Source of the DNA: Alphaproteobacteria bacterium
GTDB taxonomy: Bacteria; Pseudomonadota; Alphaproteobacteria; Ferrovibrionales; Ferrovibrionaceae
NCBI GenBank assembly: GCA_017307375.1
Contig: JAFKFH010000015.1
Span: forward strand, 124,001-188,000
Length of the DNA stretch: 64,000 bases
Direction: 5' to 3'
How positions within the stretch are numbered: position 1 is the first letter of the stretch; every line of letters begins with the position of its first letter. Position numbers and translations under genes: made by a program. Below are positions 23,437-31,816 of the stretch, piece by piece. The notes under the pieces were generated by a model that ran no database searches, was not told the origin of the DNA, and saw nothing but the letters and a program-made list of their open reading frames with translations.

Positions 23437-23879
23437 TTGGCTACCCCCCGGCGAGCGAGGACGAGCAAAGCGGCGATGACGGCGAAGGCGCCGAGCGACA
23501 GCAGAGGGATCGGCACCCCGCCGAGGATCGTCATGGCGGCCCCGGTGCAGGAGGGCCCGGCGCCGCAGGGGATAATCGGTTCAGGGATGAGTTCCAGGTA
23601 CTGCATCGAATGGAAACCCGCGACCAGCACACCCAACCCGGCGAGCGGCAGGGCGTAGCGCCAGATCCCGGCATCGGACCGCCAGGCCGCGATCGCCAGG
23701 ATCACTGCCAGCGGAAACATGAAGGCGCGCTGGAACCAGCACAGCAGGCATGGCGCCTGCCCCATCACCTCACCGATGAACAGCGCGCCGAGGCTCGCGC
23801 CCAGCGCGACAGTCCAGGCGGAGAACAAGGCCGACCAGGCATTTACCTGGGCAGCCGGCGTGGCGGCGGTCAGAGCCAT
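23433..23879 (-). CDS. dsbB: Disulfide bond formation protein DsbB
   Basis: This 148-residue protein has four membrane helices. It has the first Cys pair in APCLLCWFQRAFMFP and the second in PCGAGPSC. The QRAFMFP block matches the quinone-site region of DsbB. It passes electrons from DsbA-type proteins to quinone. ATG 23879 is chosen from the family start; it overlaps the end of the methyltransferase gene upstream by 10 bases, and the DsbA-like gene overlaps downstream. Confidence 0.88.
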   Translation of the reverse strand: MALTAATPAAQVNAWSALFSAWTVALGASLGALFIGEVMGQAPCLLCWFQRAFMFPLAVILAIAAWRSDAGIWRYALPLAGLGVLVAGFHSMQYLELIPEPIIPCGAGPSCTGAAMTILGGVPIPLLSLGAFAVIAALLVLARRGVAK

Positions 23880-24358
23880 GGGCGAACTTTCGTCTGATAG
23901 AGGCGGTAGGGAGTGCCGAATTTCTCGGCGAGATAGCGTTCCTCGCGGGCGATCACGCCGTACTGGATGACGGCGATCACCGGGATCAACAGGATCAGCG
24001 CGGTGGGGCTGGCGAATGCGAGGGCGAAACCGGCATGACACAGCGCCATGCCCAGATACATCGGGTTGCGCGTGTAGCGGTATAGGCCGCCGGTCACCAG
24101 CGCAGAGGACGGCTGCCACGGCTCGGGCCGTGTGCCAGCGCGCCGGAACAGACCGAGCGCCGCGGCGATCAGCGCCGCGCCGATGCCGATCAGCAGGACC
24201 GCCGGCAGGTATCGCGGCATTCCGGAGAGCGACGTCGTCCAGCCGATGACGAACCGGTCGAGCAGGACTCCCGCCGCCAAGCCGCCGGAGAAAATCAGCG
24301 GCGGCGGTACCACGACCCCCGCGCTTGTCTTGCCGCCCTGGCCACCCTCACGAGTCAT
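23870..24358 (-). CDS. Isoprenylcysteine methyltransferase-like membrane protein
   Basis: This 162-residue membrane protein has the conserved C-terminal block of the ICMT/PEMT-like family: TGGLYRYTRNPMYLGMAL, then REERYLAEKFGTPYRLY and VRPW. The motif binds S-adenosylmethionine. Bacterial members are common beside metal genes, but their substrate is unknown. AAAGG lies eight bases before ATG 24358. It sits between the P1B-2 ATPase and dsbB in a same-strand run. Confidence 0.85.
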   Translation of the reverse strand: MTREGGQGGKTSAGVVVPPPLIFSGGLAAGVLLDRFVIGWTTSLSGMPRYLPAVLLIGIGAALIAAALGLFRRAGTRPEPWQPSSALVTGGLYRYTRNPMYLGMALCHAGFALAFASPTALILLIPVIAVIQYGVIAREERYLAEKFGTPYRLYQTKVRPWL

Positions 24359-24369
24359 TTGAGAACCTT

Positions 24370-26502
24370 TCAAAAGCGCGGCCGGAAGCGCAGCAGGCGC
24401 AGGGCGTTGGCGGTGACGAGAACCGTGGCCCCGGTATCGGCCAGGATTGCCATCCACAGCGGCGTGGCGCCGAACAGCGTGGTGATCAGGAAGATGCTCT
24501 TCAGGCCGAGGGCGAGGGTGACGTTCTGCCAGATATTGGCGAGCGTCGCGCGCGACAGGGCGACGAGTTCGGCGACACCGGCCACTCGGTTTTTGAGGAG
24601 GGCGGCGTCGGCGGTTTCCAGCGCCACGTCGGTGCCGCCGCCCATGGCGACGCCGACCGAGGCTGCGGCCAGCGCTGGCGCATCGTTGATGCCGTCGCCG
24701 ACCATCCCGATCGGCGCCTCCTTGCGGTAGGCGGCGATCGCGTCGAGCTTGTCGTCGGGGAGCAGGCCGGCCCGGGCTTCGAGCCCCAGCGCGCCGGCGA
24801 TGGCCGTGGCGGTGCGGGCGTTGTCGCCGGTCAGCATAACCGTGTGGACACCGAGCTTGCGCAGCTGCGCCAAGCCCTCGGCGGCATCGGGGCGAGGCTC
24901 GTCGCGCAGCGCGATCAGGCCGAGCAGGCGATTGCCCTCGCTGACGACGACCACGGTCTTACCCTGGTCCTCCAACGTCAGGGCTTTAGCCTCGATCGTC
25001 TCGTCGAACAGTCCCTGCTCGGCGGCGTGACGGGGCGAACCGACGGTGACGAAACCGCCGCGAAGGCGGCTGGTGACCGCCTTGCCGGGGATCGCCACCG
25101 TGCCGCCAAATGCCTTGGGAACGTCTAGGCCGCGCTGTTCCGCCGCGGCGAGGATCGCCGCGGCGAGGGGGTGGCTGGATCCGCGCTCGACGGCCGCGGC
25201 CTTCGCCAGAATCTCGGTCTCGTCCGCGCCGGCGGCAACGATATCGGTGACCAGCGGCTGGCCGCGGGTCAGCGTGCCAGTCTTGTCGAATGCCATGGTC
25301 CGAACCTTGCCGAGCATTTCCAACGCGGCGCCGCCCTTGATAAGAAGACCGCGCTGGGCGCCACGGGCGAGGCCCGAGGCGATGGCCGCCGGTGTCGAAA
25401 TGACCAGCGCGCAGGGGCAGGCGATCAGCAGCACGGCGAGGCCGCGATAGATCCAGGTCGACCAGTCGGCGCCGGCCAGCAACGGCGGCAGCACGACGAC
25501 CAACGCGGAGACGACCATGGCGGCGGGGGTGTACCAACGGCTGAACCGGTCAATGAAACGCGCCGTCGGCGCCTTCGACCCTTGAGCCTCCTCGACCAGA
25601 TGGATGATCCGGGCGATGGTGTTGTCGGCTGCCGTACGGGTGATGGCGATATGCAGCGCGCCGTTGGCGTTGACGCTGCCGGCATAGACGGTCCCACCCG
25701 GCTCCTTGGTCACCGGCACGGACTCGCCGGTGACCGGCGCCTCGTCGACTTCCGAGGTGCCTTCCAGAACCGTACCGTCGGACGGGATGCGATCGCCCGG
25801 TCGGACCAGCACGACGTCGCCCACGATCAGGTTGGCAACTGGCACGGTGTCGAGCGCGCCGTCACGCACCCGCAGCGCGGTGCGCGGCACGAGATCGATC
25901 AGCGCCTTGATGCCGGCCCGGGCGCGGCCGGCCGCGACCCCTTCCAGCAATTCGCCCACGGCAAACAGGAACACGACGACAGCCGCCTCGCCAGCCTCGC
26001 CGATCGCGACGGCGCCGATTGCGGCGACCGACATCAGTGTCTCGATGCTGAAGGGCGTGCCCGATGTCGCGCCGGCAAGCGCATGGCGGGCGATCGGCAG
26101 CAGGCCGACCAGCGCCGCGGCGGAATAGGCCCAGGTGGACCAGCCGGGCTCCACAAAGGAAACTGCGTAGGCGACGGCAAGCAGCACGCCTGTGGTGATG
26201 ACCTGTCTGCCCTTGACCGAGGTCCACCACGGCCCCTGTGGTCCGATGCCATGCCCCGCATCGGCGCCATCTCCTTTGCCGCCAGGGGAAAATGGCGTGA
26301 AGCCGAGTGCCTTGACCTTTGCCTCCACCGCGCCGCGCGGCGTGCGGTCCTCATCCAGCGTCAGCGACAACGAGCGCTGACCATAGCTGACCTCGAGATC
26401 CGAAATCCCTGGCAACCGCTTGAGCGCATTCTCGATCTTCACGGCGCAGGCGCCGCAGTCCATGCCTTCAATTCGCAGTTTCAGGGCAACAGGGGCCGTC
26501 AT
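24370..26502 (-). CDS. Zn/Cd/Pb-exporting P1B-2 ATPase (ZntA/CadA type)
   Basis: This 710-residue ATPase has an N-terminal metal-binding domain with GMDCGAC at residues 13-19. It has CPC in the transport helix (IACPCALVISTP), DKTGTLTRG, GDGINDAPAL, and the last-helix Asp in LADTGATVLVTANALRLL. CPC plus that Asp marks the P1B-2 group exporting Zn, Cd and Pb. Transcription starts from a textbook MerR-type promoter shared with the divergent MerR gene, so it is expected to be metal-induced. ATG 26502 is chosen because the metal-binding domain follows directly. It probably heads the operon with the ICMT-like, dsbB and DsbA-like genes. Confidence 0.92.
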   Translation of the reverse strand: MTAPVALKLRIEGMDCGACAVKIENALKRLPGISDLEVSYGQRSLSLTLDEDRTPRGAVEAKVKALGFTPFSPGGKGDGADAGHGIGPQGPWWTSVKGRQVITTGVLLAVAYAVSFVEPGWSTWAYSAAALVGLLPIARHALAGATSGTPFSIETLMSVAAIGAVAIGEAGEAAVVVFLFAVGELLEGVAAGRARAGIKALIDLVPRTALRVRDGALDTVPVANLIVGDVVLVRPGDRIPSDGTVLEGTSEVDEAPVTGESVPVTKEPGGTVYAGSVNANGALHIAITRTAADNTIARIIHLVEEAQGSKAPTARFIDRFSRWYTPAAMVVSALVVVLPPLLAGADWSTWIYRGLAVLLIACPCALVISTPAAIASGLARGAQRGLLIKGGAALEMLGKVRTMAFDKTGTLTRGQPLVTDIVAAGADETEILAKAAAVERGSSHPLAAAILAAAEQRGLDVPKAFGGTVAIPGKAVTSRLRGGFVTVGSPRHAAEQGLFDETIEAKALTLEDQGKTVVVVSEGNRLLGLIALRDEPRPDAAEGLAQLRKLGVHTVMLTGDNARTATAIAGALGLEARAGLLPDDKLDAIAAYRKEAPIGMVGDGINDAPALAAASVGVAMGGGTDVALETADAALLKNRVAGVAELVALSRATLANIWQNVTLALGLKSIFLITTLFGATPLWMAILADTGATVLVTANALRLLRFRPRF

Positions 26503-26534
26503 GGCGTCACCTCGACAAATCCGACGAGGCCCCC

Positions 26535-26565
26535 TAAATACACCCTGTAGCAACTACAGGGTCAA
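26535..26565 (-). promoter_or_regulatory. MerR-type promoter of the P1B-2 ATPase
   Basis: On the minus strand TTGACC (26565-26560) and TATTTA (26540-26535) are separated by 19 bp, the overlong spacer of MerR-activated promoters. Inside it, ACCCTGTAG (26542-26550) and CTACAGGGT (26554-26562) form a perfect 9 bp dyad with a 3 bp centre, as in ZntR/CadR/PbrR operators. Confidence 0.9.
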
Positions 26566-26568
26566 GCC

Positions 26569-26976
26569 ATGACGACGCATCTGACGATCGGCGAGCTGGC
26601 GCGTGGTACCGGCACCAAGGTCGAGACCGTCCGTTTCTACGAAAAGAGCGGTCTGCTGCCAGCCCCGGGTCGGACCGCCGGCAATTACCGGGCCTACGGT
26701 CCGAGCCATCTGAGCCGGCTGAGCTTCATTCGCCGGTCGCGCGATCTCGGCTTCTCGCTCGACCAGGTGCGGGAATTGCTGGATCTGGCCGACGAACGCG
26801 ACCGGTCGTGCGAGGCGATCGATGCCATCGCCAAGGCGCACCTGGCCGAGGTCGAACGCAAGATCGCCGACCTGACAGCCCTGCGTCAGGAACTGGACCG
26901 CATGATCACTCAGTGCGGCTGCGGTACCGTGGCCGACTGCCGTATCATCGACGCGCTGTCGCCGCGGGTCGCGTAG
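26569..26976 (+). CDS. MerR-family metal regulator (CadR/PbrR-like)
   Basis: This 135-residue protein has the MerR winged helix (LTIGELARGTGTKVETVRFYE, GNYRAYGPSHLSRL) and a dimerisation helix. Metal-site Cys residues occur in DRSCEAID and the C-terminal QCGCGTVADCRIIDAL, as in CadR/PbrR sensors of Cd or Pb. It diverges from the P1B-2 ATPase across the dyad at 26542-26562 and should both repress and activate that promoter. Confidence 0.9.
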   Translation: MTTHLTIGELARGTGTKVETVRFYEKSGLLPAPGRTAGNYRAYGPSHLSRLSFIRRSRDLGFSLDQVRELLDLADERDRSCEAIDAIAKAHLAEVERKIADLTALRQELDRMITQCGCGTVADCRIIDALSPRVA

Positions 26977-27016
26977 AAAGCGGCCCGTACGTCACACCGG
27001 GCAATGCGATACCGGA

Positions 27017-27430
27017 CTACGCGCAACAGCGTGGTACGGTGAGATCCTCGATGACGGCGCATTGCGGCCCAGGCCCGCCGAGGCAGTCGGCGTTGCAGCT
27101 GTCGACGAAACGTTCGAGGCTTTCCTGCAGCGCCGCCAGTTCGGCCATCTTGGCCTTGACGTTGGCGAGGTGGCTGGCCGCCAGGTCGCGCACCTCGGTG
27201 CAGGACCGGTCGCTATCCTCCATTACCTGCGCCAGCGTCCGCACCTGGTCGATCGGAAAATCGAAATCGCGGCATCGCTTCACGAACAGCAGCCGCTGCA
27301 GCGCGTCATCGCCATAGACCCGGTGCCCGCCTGGCTTGCGGTCGGCGGTCGGCAGCAGCCCGACCTCCTCGTAATAGCGAACGGTCGGGACCGAGCAGCC
27401 CGCCCTTTCCGCCAGAACGCCGATCGTCAT
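27017..27430 (-). CDS. MerR-family metal regulator (second)
   Basis: This 137-residue protein has a MerR DNA-binding domain (VLAERAGCSVPTVRYYEEVG) and a C-terminal metal loop with Cys in SCNADCLGGPGPQC. The effector could be Hg, Pb, Cd or Cu and cannot be fixed by eye. ATG 27430 follows GAGG at normal spacing and is preferred over the GTG at 27448. It is divergent from two small Cys-rich genes, with its presumed operator at 27476-27496. Confidence 0.85.
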   Translation of the reverse strand: MTIGVLAERAGCSVPTVRYYEEVGLLPTADRKPGGHRVYGDDALQRLLFVKRCRDFDFPIDQVRTLAQVMEDSDRSCTEVRDLAASHLANVKAKMAELAALQESLERFVDSCNADCLGGPGPQCAVIEDLTVPRCCA

Positions 27431-27472
27431 GCCAATGCCTCGGGCCACTTATCGTCCCCTTCGAAAAAGCGC

Positions 27473-27505
27473 TTGAACCTCAAGTTACTTGAGGTTCTAG
27501 GGTGC
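27473..27505 (+). promoter_or_regulatory. MerR-type promoter and dyad
   Basis: AACCTCAAG (27476-27484) and CTTGAGGTT (27488-27496) form a perfect 9 bp dyad with centre TTA. TTGAAC at 27473-27478 and TAGGGT at 27498-27503 lie 19 bp apart, as in MerR-controlled promoters. It would drive the two small genes at 27543 and 27794. Confidence 0.75.
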
Positions 27506-27542
27506 GGCAACTGCTCCGACGGGGCGTCACGAGGAACGGACC

Positions 27543-27797
27543 ATGATGTCGAAAACGAAAGCATTGCTTGGCCTGGGCGCTGCTTGCGCGGCCTGCTGCG
27601 CAGCGGCCCCGCTTCTTGCTGCCCTGGGCCTGACCGGACTCGGTGCTGGTGTGCTGGGTGGCTGGCCGATCGAGCTGGTGGTCCTCGTGCTCGGCGCCGT
27701 CATGGCGGGCGGCTATTTGCTGCTGCGGCGCCGGAAACGGTCCTGCGCCGCAGACAGCTCGTGCGGCTGCAAGCCGGCCGGGGGAACCGCGTCATGA
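27543..27797 (+). CDS. Small two-helix Cys-rich membrane protein (metal transport-like)
   Basis: This 84-residue protein has two membrane helices. The first begins AACAACCAAAPLLAALGL, with a CxxCC cluster in the membrane, reminiscent of small mercury transporters such as MerF. The C-terminus has RKRSCAADSSCGCKP, three more Cys. It is driven from the MerR-type promoter and overlaps the next gene's start. A role in taking up or handing on a thiophilic metal is an inference from the Cys pattern and regulator. Confidence 0.6.
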   Translation: MMSKTKALLGLGAACAACCAAAPLLAALGLTGLGAGVLGGWPIELVVLVLGAVMAGGYLLLRRRKRSCAADSSCGCKPAGGTAS

Positions 27798-28102
27798 GCG
27801 GCTGCGCGGCCCCGATCGCCTGCACCCTGGCGCCTGGGGCCTTCAAGAACCGAGCCGGATGGATGCACGAGATCGCGACCAAGGCGCTGATCGGTCATCG
27901 TCGCGAAGATCTCGCCCTTCACCTGACCTACGCCTCTTCGTTTGCCACGGAGGTGAGGGAACTGGTTGAGCGCGAGACTGAATGTTGTGGCTTCCTGACT
28001 TTCGCCCTGTCGGAAGATCACGGTGCCGTCCACCTCACCCTGACAGGCTCGGCCGACGCACGCGATAGCCTGGACACCGTCTTTGCGCTCTACCTGCCCT
28101 AA
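27794..28102 (+). CDS. Small conserved protein with vicinal cysteines
   Basis: This 102-residue soluble protein has the core EVRELVERETECCGFLTFAL, a motif I associate with small proteins next to MerR regulators and mer-like genes. ATG 27794 overlaps the upstream stop. The CC pair is a likely metal site. Function is unknown. It may act as a chaperone for the upstream membrane protein. Confidence 0.6.
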   Translation: MSGCAAPIACTLAPGAFKNRAGWMHEIATKALIGHRREDLALHLTYASSFATEVRELVERETECCGFLTFALSEDHGAVHLTLTGSADARDSLDTVFALYLP

Positions 28103-28202
28103 GGGGCAACGGCGGCGCCGGTCACGGCTTGTCCGCCCGTGCAGGTCGACGACGACAAAAACCTTGTGATAGGGCACGCCGTAGTGAGGTCATGAGGCCG
28201 TG

Positions 28203-28532
28203 ATGGGAAAGATGATTGCCGTCTATGCAGGGGCGGCGCTGGCCGAGATTGCCGGCTGCTTCGCCTTCTGGGCGTGGGCGCGGCTCGGCAAGTCGGCCTG
28301 GTGGCTGGCGCCCGGCGTGGTCAGCCTCGTGGCATTCGCCTGGCTGCTGACGCGCAGCGATGCGGACGCCGCCGGGCGTGCCTACGCAGCCTATGGCGGC
28401 GTCTACATCGTCGCGTCGTTGGCCTGGCTGTGGCTGGTCGAGGGCGCGGCACCCGATCGCTGGGATTTTGCCGGTGCCGCTTTGTCCCTTGTCGGCGCCG
28501 GCGTCATCCTGTTCGGTCCTCGCCCCGCCTGA
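28203..28532 (+). CDS. ynfA: YnfA/UPF0060 membrane protein
   Basis: This 109-residue protein has four membrane helices and the family blocks [30 protein letters not shown] and [23 protein letters not shown]. YnfA-type proteins are SMR-like transporters of uncertain substrate and are often found in metal and arsenic islands. ATG 28203 is used; the GTG just before it is also possible. It converges with the MFS gene of the arsenic island. Confidence 0.88.
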   Translation: MGKMIAVYAGAALAEIAGCFAFWAWARLGKSAWWLAPGVVSLVAFAWLLTRSDADAAGRAYAAYGGVYIVASLAWLWLVEGAAPDRWDFAGAALSLVGAGVILFGPRPA

Positions 28533-28550
28533 GCCGCCATCGCATCCGCC

Positions 28551-29795
28551 TCACACCGCCGGCGTCGCCGCGGACCTGATCGCAGCGAAGCCGAAGGCGA
28601 TCGCCACCACGACGGCGGCGCCGATGGCGCCGACGAGCACGGCCTCATAGGAGCCGGTCGCCGCCCACAGCATCGCGGCGCCGACTGGCGCCAGCGCCTC
28701 CAGCATCGTGCCCGGGCCGGCGATTATGCCGTTCAGCGCCCCGTAGGCGCGCGAGGTCAGCATCTCCGGGATCGCCACGCCGCGGATGATGGTCATGATG
28801 CCGTTGACGGTGCCGTAGAGGCAGGCGAAGCCGGCCAGCGCCAGGAAGCTCGGCGGCAGGAACAGCAGCACCAGCAGGACGACCGGCAGGGCGATGACGG
28901 TGGCGACGCCGACCGCGCGCAGCGGCTGGCTGCGGGCGAAGGTCCAGATCGCGAGACGGCCGGCGACCTGCGAGGGCCCGATGATGGCGAGCGCACCGAC
29001 GACGGTTGCGGCATCGAAGCCGCGTTCGAGCAGCATCGGGTAGATGTGGAACGACATCGCCGAGAACAGCCCATGATAGGCGACGATAGCGATGAACAGC
29101 CCCCAGAACACCGGCTGGCGCAGCGCCCAGGCCACCGCGGCACGGCCGGCGAGCTTCGGGCCGGCGGCATCGTCGTCGCTATGGTGGGCGCTGCCGGCGA
29201 CATCGAGGCGGGGTTGGATCATCGTGAGGTAGACCAGCATGCAGATGCCGAGCTGGAACGCCGCCAGCACCATCAGCCCGGTGCGCCAGCCGAACTGGTC
29301 CATCAGCACCTGCAGCAGCGGGATGAACACCGTGCTGGCGAAGCCGCCCCACAAGGTCAGCTCGGTGATGCCCTGGCGCGCCTCGCGGCCGAGCCGGCGG
29401 GCGACCACGGCGAAGGCGGGTTCGTAGAGCGTCATCGCCTGGGCCAGGCCCATGCCGGCGAAGACGAGATAGAGCATCGTCAGGCTGGTGACCTGCGACC
29501 AGGCGATCAGCAGCAGGCCGCCCAGCGCGGCACCGCAGCCCATCACCAGCCGGCCATGGCCGCGGTCGATCGCCGCGCCGATCGGATAGGCGGCGAGCCC
29601 GGCCGTCAGCAGCGCCACGGCCAGTGCGGTGTAGACCGCCGGCTTATCGGCGCCGAGCGCCTCGCCCAGCGGGCCGGCGATCAGCGGGAAGCTGTAGTAG
29701 AGCGTGCCGTAACCGACGATCTGGCCGATGCCCAGAGCGGCGATGAAAAGGCGGCGGGACGAACCCGCCCCGCCGCCTATTTCGATTGCGGCCAT
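28551..29795 (-). CDS. MFS exporter of the ars island (ArsK-like)
   Basis: This 414-residue protein has twelve predicted helices and MFS loop motifs (GAAIDRGHGRLVMGCGAALGG). Its start overlaps the arsO stop (TGATG), so it is cotranscribed with arsO and lies downstream of an arsenic-type PadR regulator. MFS proteins in this position, such as ArsK, export As(III), Sb(III) or organoarsenicals. The exact substrate is not shown by the sequence. A 72 bp remnant of a related gene is at 258-329. Confidence 0.8.
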   Translation of the reverse strand: MAAIEIGGGAGSSRRLFIAALGIGQIVGYGTLYYSFPLIAGPLGEALGADKPAVYTALAVALLTAGLAAYPIGAAIDRGHGRLVMGCGAALGGLLLIAWSQVTSLTMLYLVFAGMGLAQAMTLYEPAFAVVARRLGREARQGITELTLWGGFASTVFIPLLQVLMDQFGWRTGLMVLAAFQLGICMLVYLTMIQPRLDVAGSAHHSDDDAAGPKLAGRAAVAWALRQPVFWGLFIAIVAYHGLFSAMSFHIYPMLLERGFDAATVVGALAIIGPSQVAGRLAIWTFARSQPLRAVGVATVIALPVVLLVLLFLPPSFLALAGFACLYGTVNGIMTIIRGVAIPEMLTSRAYGALNGIIAGPGTMLEALAPVGAAMLWAATGSYEAVLVGAIGAAVVVAIAFGFAAIRSAATPAV

Positions 29796-31183
29796 CACGC
29801 GGCCTGGCTGCCGCAACCACCCTTGCCCGCATCCTTGGCGGCCTCGTCGACCGCGCAGCACGCATCCTGCCGCACCTTCGGCGGCCCGCCGCAGCAGCCG
29901 GACGCGGCTGCGTCCTCGGCAGCGGCCGCCCGCGGCGTCGCGCTGCAGACACCGGTCTCGGGCAGAGCAAGCTGGACGTTGCGGGCGGCCTCCCGGTCGC
30001 CGGCGATCTCGGCCACCACCGAGCGCACCTGCTCGTAACCGGTCGCCATCAGGAAGGTCGGGGCACGGCCATAGCTCTTCGAGCCGACGATGTAGAATCC
30101 GGCCTCGGGATGGGTCAACTCGACCACGCCATGCGGCGGCACGGTGCCGCAGGAATGCAGGTTCGGGTCGATCAGCGGAGCCAGCGCCGGCGGCGCCTCC
30201 ATGATCGGGTCGACGCTGAGGCGCAGTTCGGAGAACGGCGACAGGTCGGGGCGGAAGCCCGTGGCGACGACGATGCGGTCCACGGTCAGTTCGTGGGGCT
30301 GGCCGCCGAGGCGGCCGGTCACCTTGAGGCCGGCGCCGTCGGTCTTGATCTGCTCGGCCGCATAGGGGGCGAGCATGGCCAGCCGGCCATCGGCGATCGC
30401 CTTCTTGGCGGCCAGGCCGAGCGCGCCGCGCGCGGGCAACTGGTCGTTCAGCCCGCCGCCCAGCAGCCGGTCGATCCGGTCGCGGCGCACCGCCCAGGTC
30501 ACCTTGGTCTCCGGCGCGCTCTCCTGCAGCGCCAGCAGGTCGAGCACGACGTTGATCGCCGAATGGCCGCTGCCGACCACCAGCACGCGCTTGCCGGCAT
30601 AGGTGGCGGCCGCGGTGCCCGCGACATCGGGGATGCCGTAGGCGATGCGGTCGGCGACCGCGCGCTCGCCACGCACGGCGAGGCCGTCGACGCCCAGCGG
30701 GTTCGGGGTGAACCAGGTGCCCGAGGCATCGATGACCGCGCGGGCCAGCGCCTCATGGTCGCGGCCGTCGCGGTCGCGCCAGCGAAGGCGGAACGGCGCC
30801 TCGTCGCGGCCCGGCGACATCACCTTGTCGTAGCCGGCGCGGTTGACGCTGACGACCTCGGCGCCGAGCCGCAGATGTGGCGCGATCGCCGGGTGGGCGG
30901 CTAACGGCGCCAAGTAGTCGTCGATCAACGCATTGCCGGTGGGCAGCGCATCCGGATCGGGCGCGATCCAGGTCCGCTGCTCCAGCAGGCGGCGCGCCGC
31001 CTTGTCGATGTTGAACGACCAGGGGGAGAAGACATGCACATGGCCCCAGTGCCGCACGGCGTGACCGACGGTGCGCCCGCGCTCGAGGATCAGCGGGGTC
31101 AGCCCGCGTTCCACGACATGGGCCGCGGCCGCCAGGCCCACGGGGCCGGCGCCGATGATGGCAATGGGAAGCTCGGCACTCAT
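29795..31183 (-). CDS. arsO: ArsO-like flavin monooxygenase with Cys-rich tail
   Basis: This 462-residue flavoprotein has an FAD-binding GAGPVGLAAAAH at residues 11-22, a second nucleotide site VVGSGHSAINV, and ATGFRPDLSPF near the end of the core. It fits the ArsO family of ars operons. The last 40 residues hold several Cys pairs (SGCCGGPP, DACCAVDE, GGCGS), a likely As(III)-binding tail. ATG 31183 follows GGGAGA. It is the first gene of an operon with the MFS exporter, and the PadR gene lies upstream on the same strand. Confidence 0.82.
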   Translation of the reverse strand: MSAELPIAIIGAGPVGLAAAAHVVERGLTPLILERGRTVGHAVRHWGHVHVFSPWSFNIDKAARRLLEQRTWIAPDPDALPTGNALIDDYLAPLAAHPAIAPHLRLGAEVVSVNRAGYDKVMSPGRDEAPFRLRWRDRDGRDHEALARAVIDASGTWFTPNPLGVDGLAVRGERAVADRIAYGIPDVAGTAAATYAGKRVLVVGSGHSAINVVLDLLALQESAPETKVTWAVRRDRIDRLLGGGLNDQLPARGALGLAAKKAIADGRLAMLAPYAAEQIKTDGAGLKVTGRLGGQPHELTVDRIVVATGFRPDLSPFSELRLSVDPIMEAPPALAPLIDPNLHSCGTVPPHGVVELTHPEAGFYIVGSKSYGRAPTFLMATGYEQVRSVVAEIAGDREAARNVQLALPETGVCSATPRAAAAEDAAASGCCGGPPKVRQDACCAVDEAAKDAGKGGCGSQAA

Positions 31184-31202
31184 CGGTATCTCCCTTGCTG
31201 AT

Positions 31203-31238
31203 GCACTATGCATCGATGATTGATGTATCGAGGCAAAA
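31203..31238. promoter_or_regulatory. PadR-type operator candidate before arsO
   Basis: The 64 bp between padR and arsO contains ATGCATC, GATGAT, then TGATGTAT, an imperfect inverted repeat of the ATxCATCA type. A related ATGCATCATTGATTC stretch lies upstream of padR at 31712-31726. The repetition of the motif at both places suggests one regulator acts on both. Confidence 0.45.
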
Positions 31239-31247
31239 AAATAGACG

Positions 31248-31670
31248 TCAGGGACAGCAGGTCCGGGACGACGCGGCCTCGTCGACCACGCGGCCGGAAT
31301 CGACCAGGCACTGGGTGATCTCCATCCAGGAGTCCACGGCGACCTTGAAGGCGTCGCGGCCCTTGTCGGTCAGCGTGTAGACCTTGCGCTCGCGGCCCGA
31401 GACGACCTCGGCCTCCGAGGTGACGTAGCCGCCTTCCTCAAACTCGCGCAGCACCGGGTAGATCGTGCCCTCGGTGGGTGAGCAGCAGCCGTTCGTCGTC
31501 TGCTCGACGGCACGGGCGACGTCGTAGCCATGCATCGGCCGCTTGTGCAGCACGCACAGGATGAAGAACTTCGACAGGCTCATCTTGATCGTGCCGTTCC
31601 AGTACGCCCGGCTGGTGAAGTCGGGGGCCTGCTTCGGGACGGAACGGGGGCGAGCGGCTGGCTTGATCAT
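31248..31670 (-). CDS. PadR-family regulator with arsenic-type Cys pairs
   Basis: This 140-residue protein has a PadR winged helix: FFILCVLHKRPMHGYDVAR, TEGTIYPVLREFEEGGYV, and SGRERKVYTLTDKGRDAF. Two vicinal Cys pairs stand out, NGCCSPTEG in the recognition-wing region and TCCP at the extreme C-terminus. Such pairs are how ArsR proteins sense As(III), so this PadR is probably an arsenite-responsive repressor of the arsO-MFS operon. The start codon could lie further inside, at MSLSKFF. Confidence 0.82.
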   Translation of the reverse strand: MIKPAARPRSVPKQAPDFTSRAYWNGTIKMSLSKFFILCVLHKRPMHGYDVARAVEQTTNGCCSPTEGTIYPVLREFEEGGYVTSEAEVVSGRERKVYTLTDKGRDAFKVAVDSWMEITQCLVDSGRVVDEAASSRTCCP

Positions 31671-31686
31671 GGCTTCAGCCTATGCC

Positions 31687-31726
31687 TTGACCATCAATGG
31701 GTCAATCCACAATGCATCATTGATTC
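31687..31726. promoter_or_regulatory. Dyad and motif upstream of padR
   Basis: TTGACC (31687-31692) and GGTCAA (31700-31705) form an inverted repeat. It is followed by ATGCATCATTGATTC (31712-31726), similar to the motif before arsO. The padR start is at 31670, so this is likely its promoter and autoregulatory region. Confidence 0.4.
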
Positions 31727-31816
31727 GATATTCATGGAATAGTCATAGGATCATAACGCCGGAATCATCGTCCAGGCAGAGGCTGCCGCGCGGCACGTAA
31801 CCAGCGGTAAGCATCG

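Noticed and set aside
24325-26550. Long plus-strand frames antisense to the P1B-2 ATPase
   Set aside because: They are GC-driven shadows; all ATPase motifs are on the minus strand.
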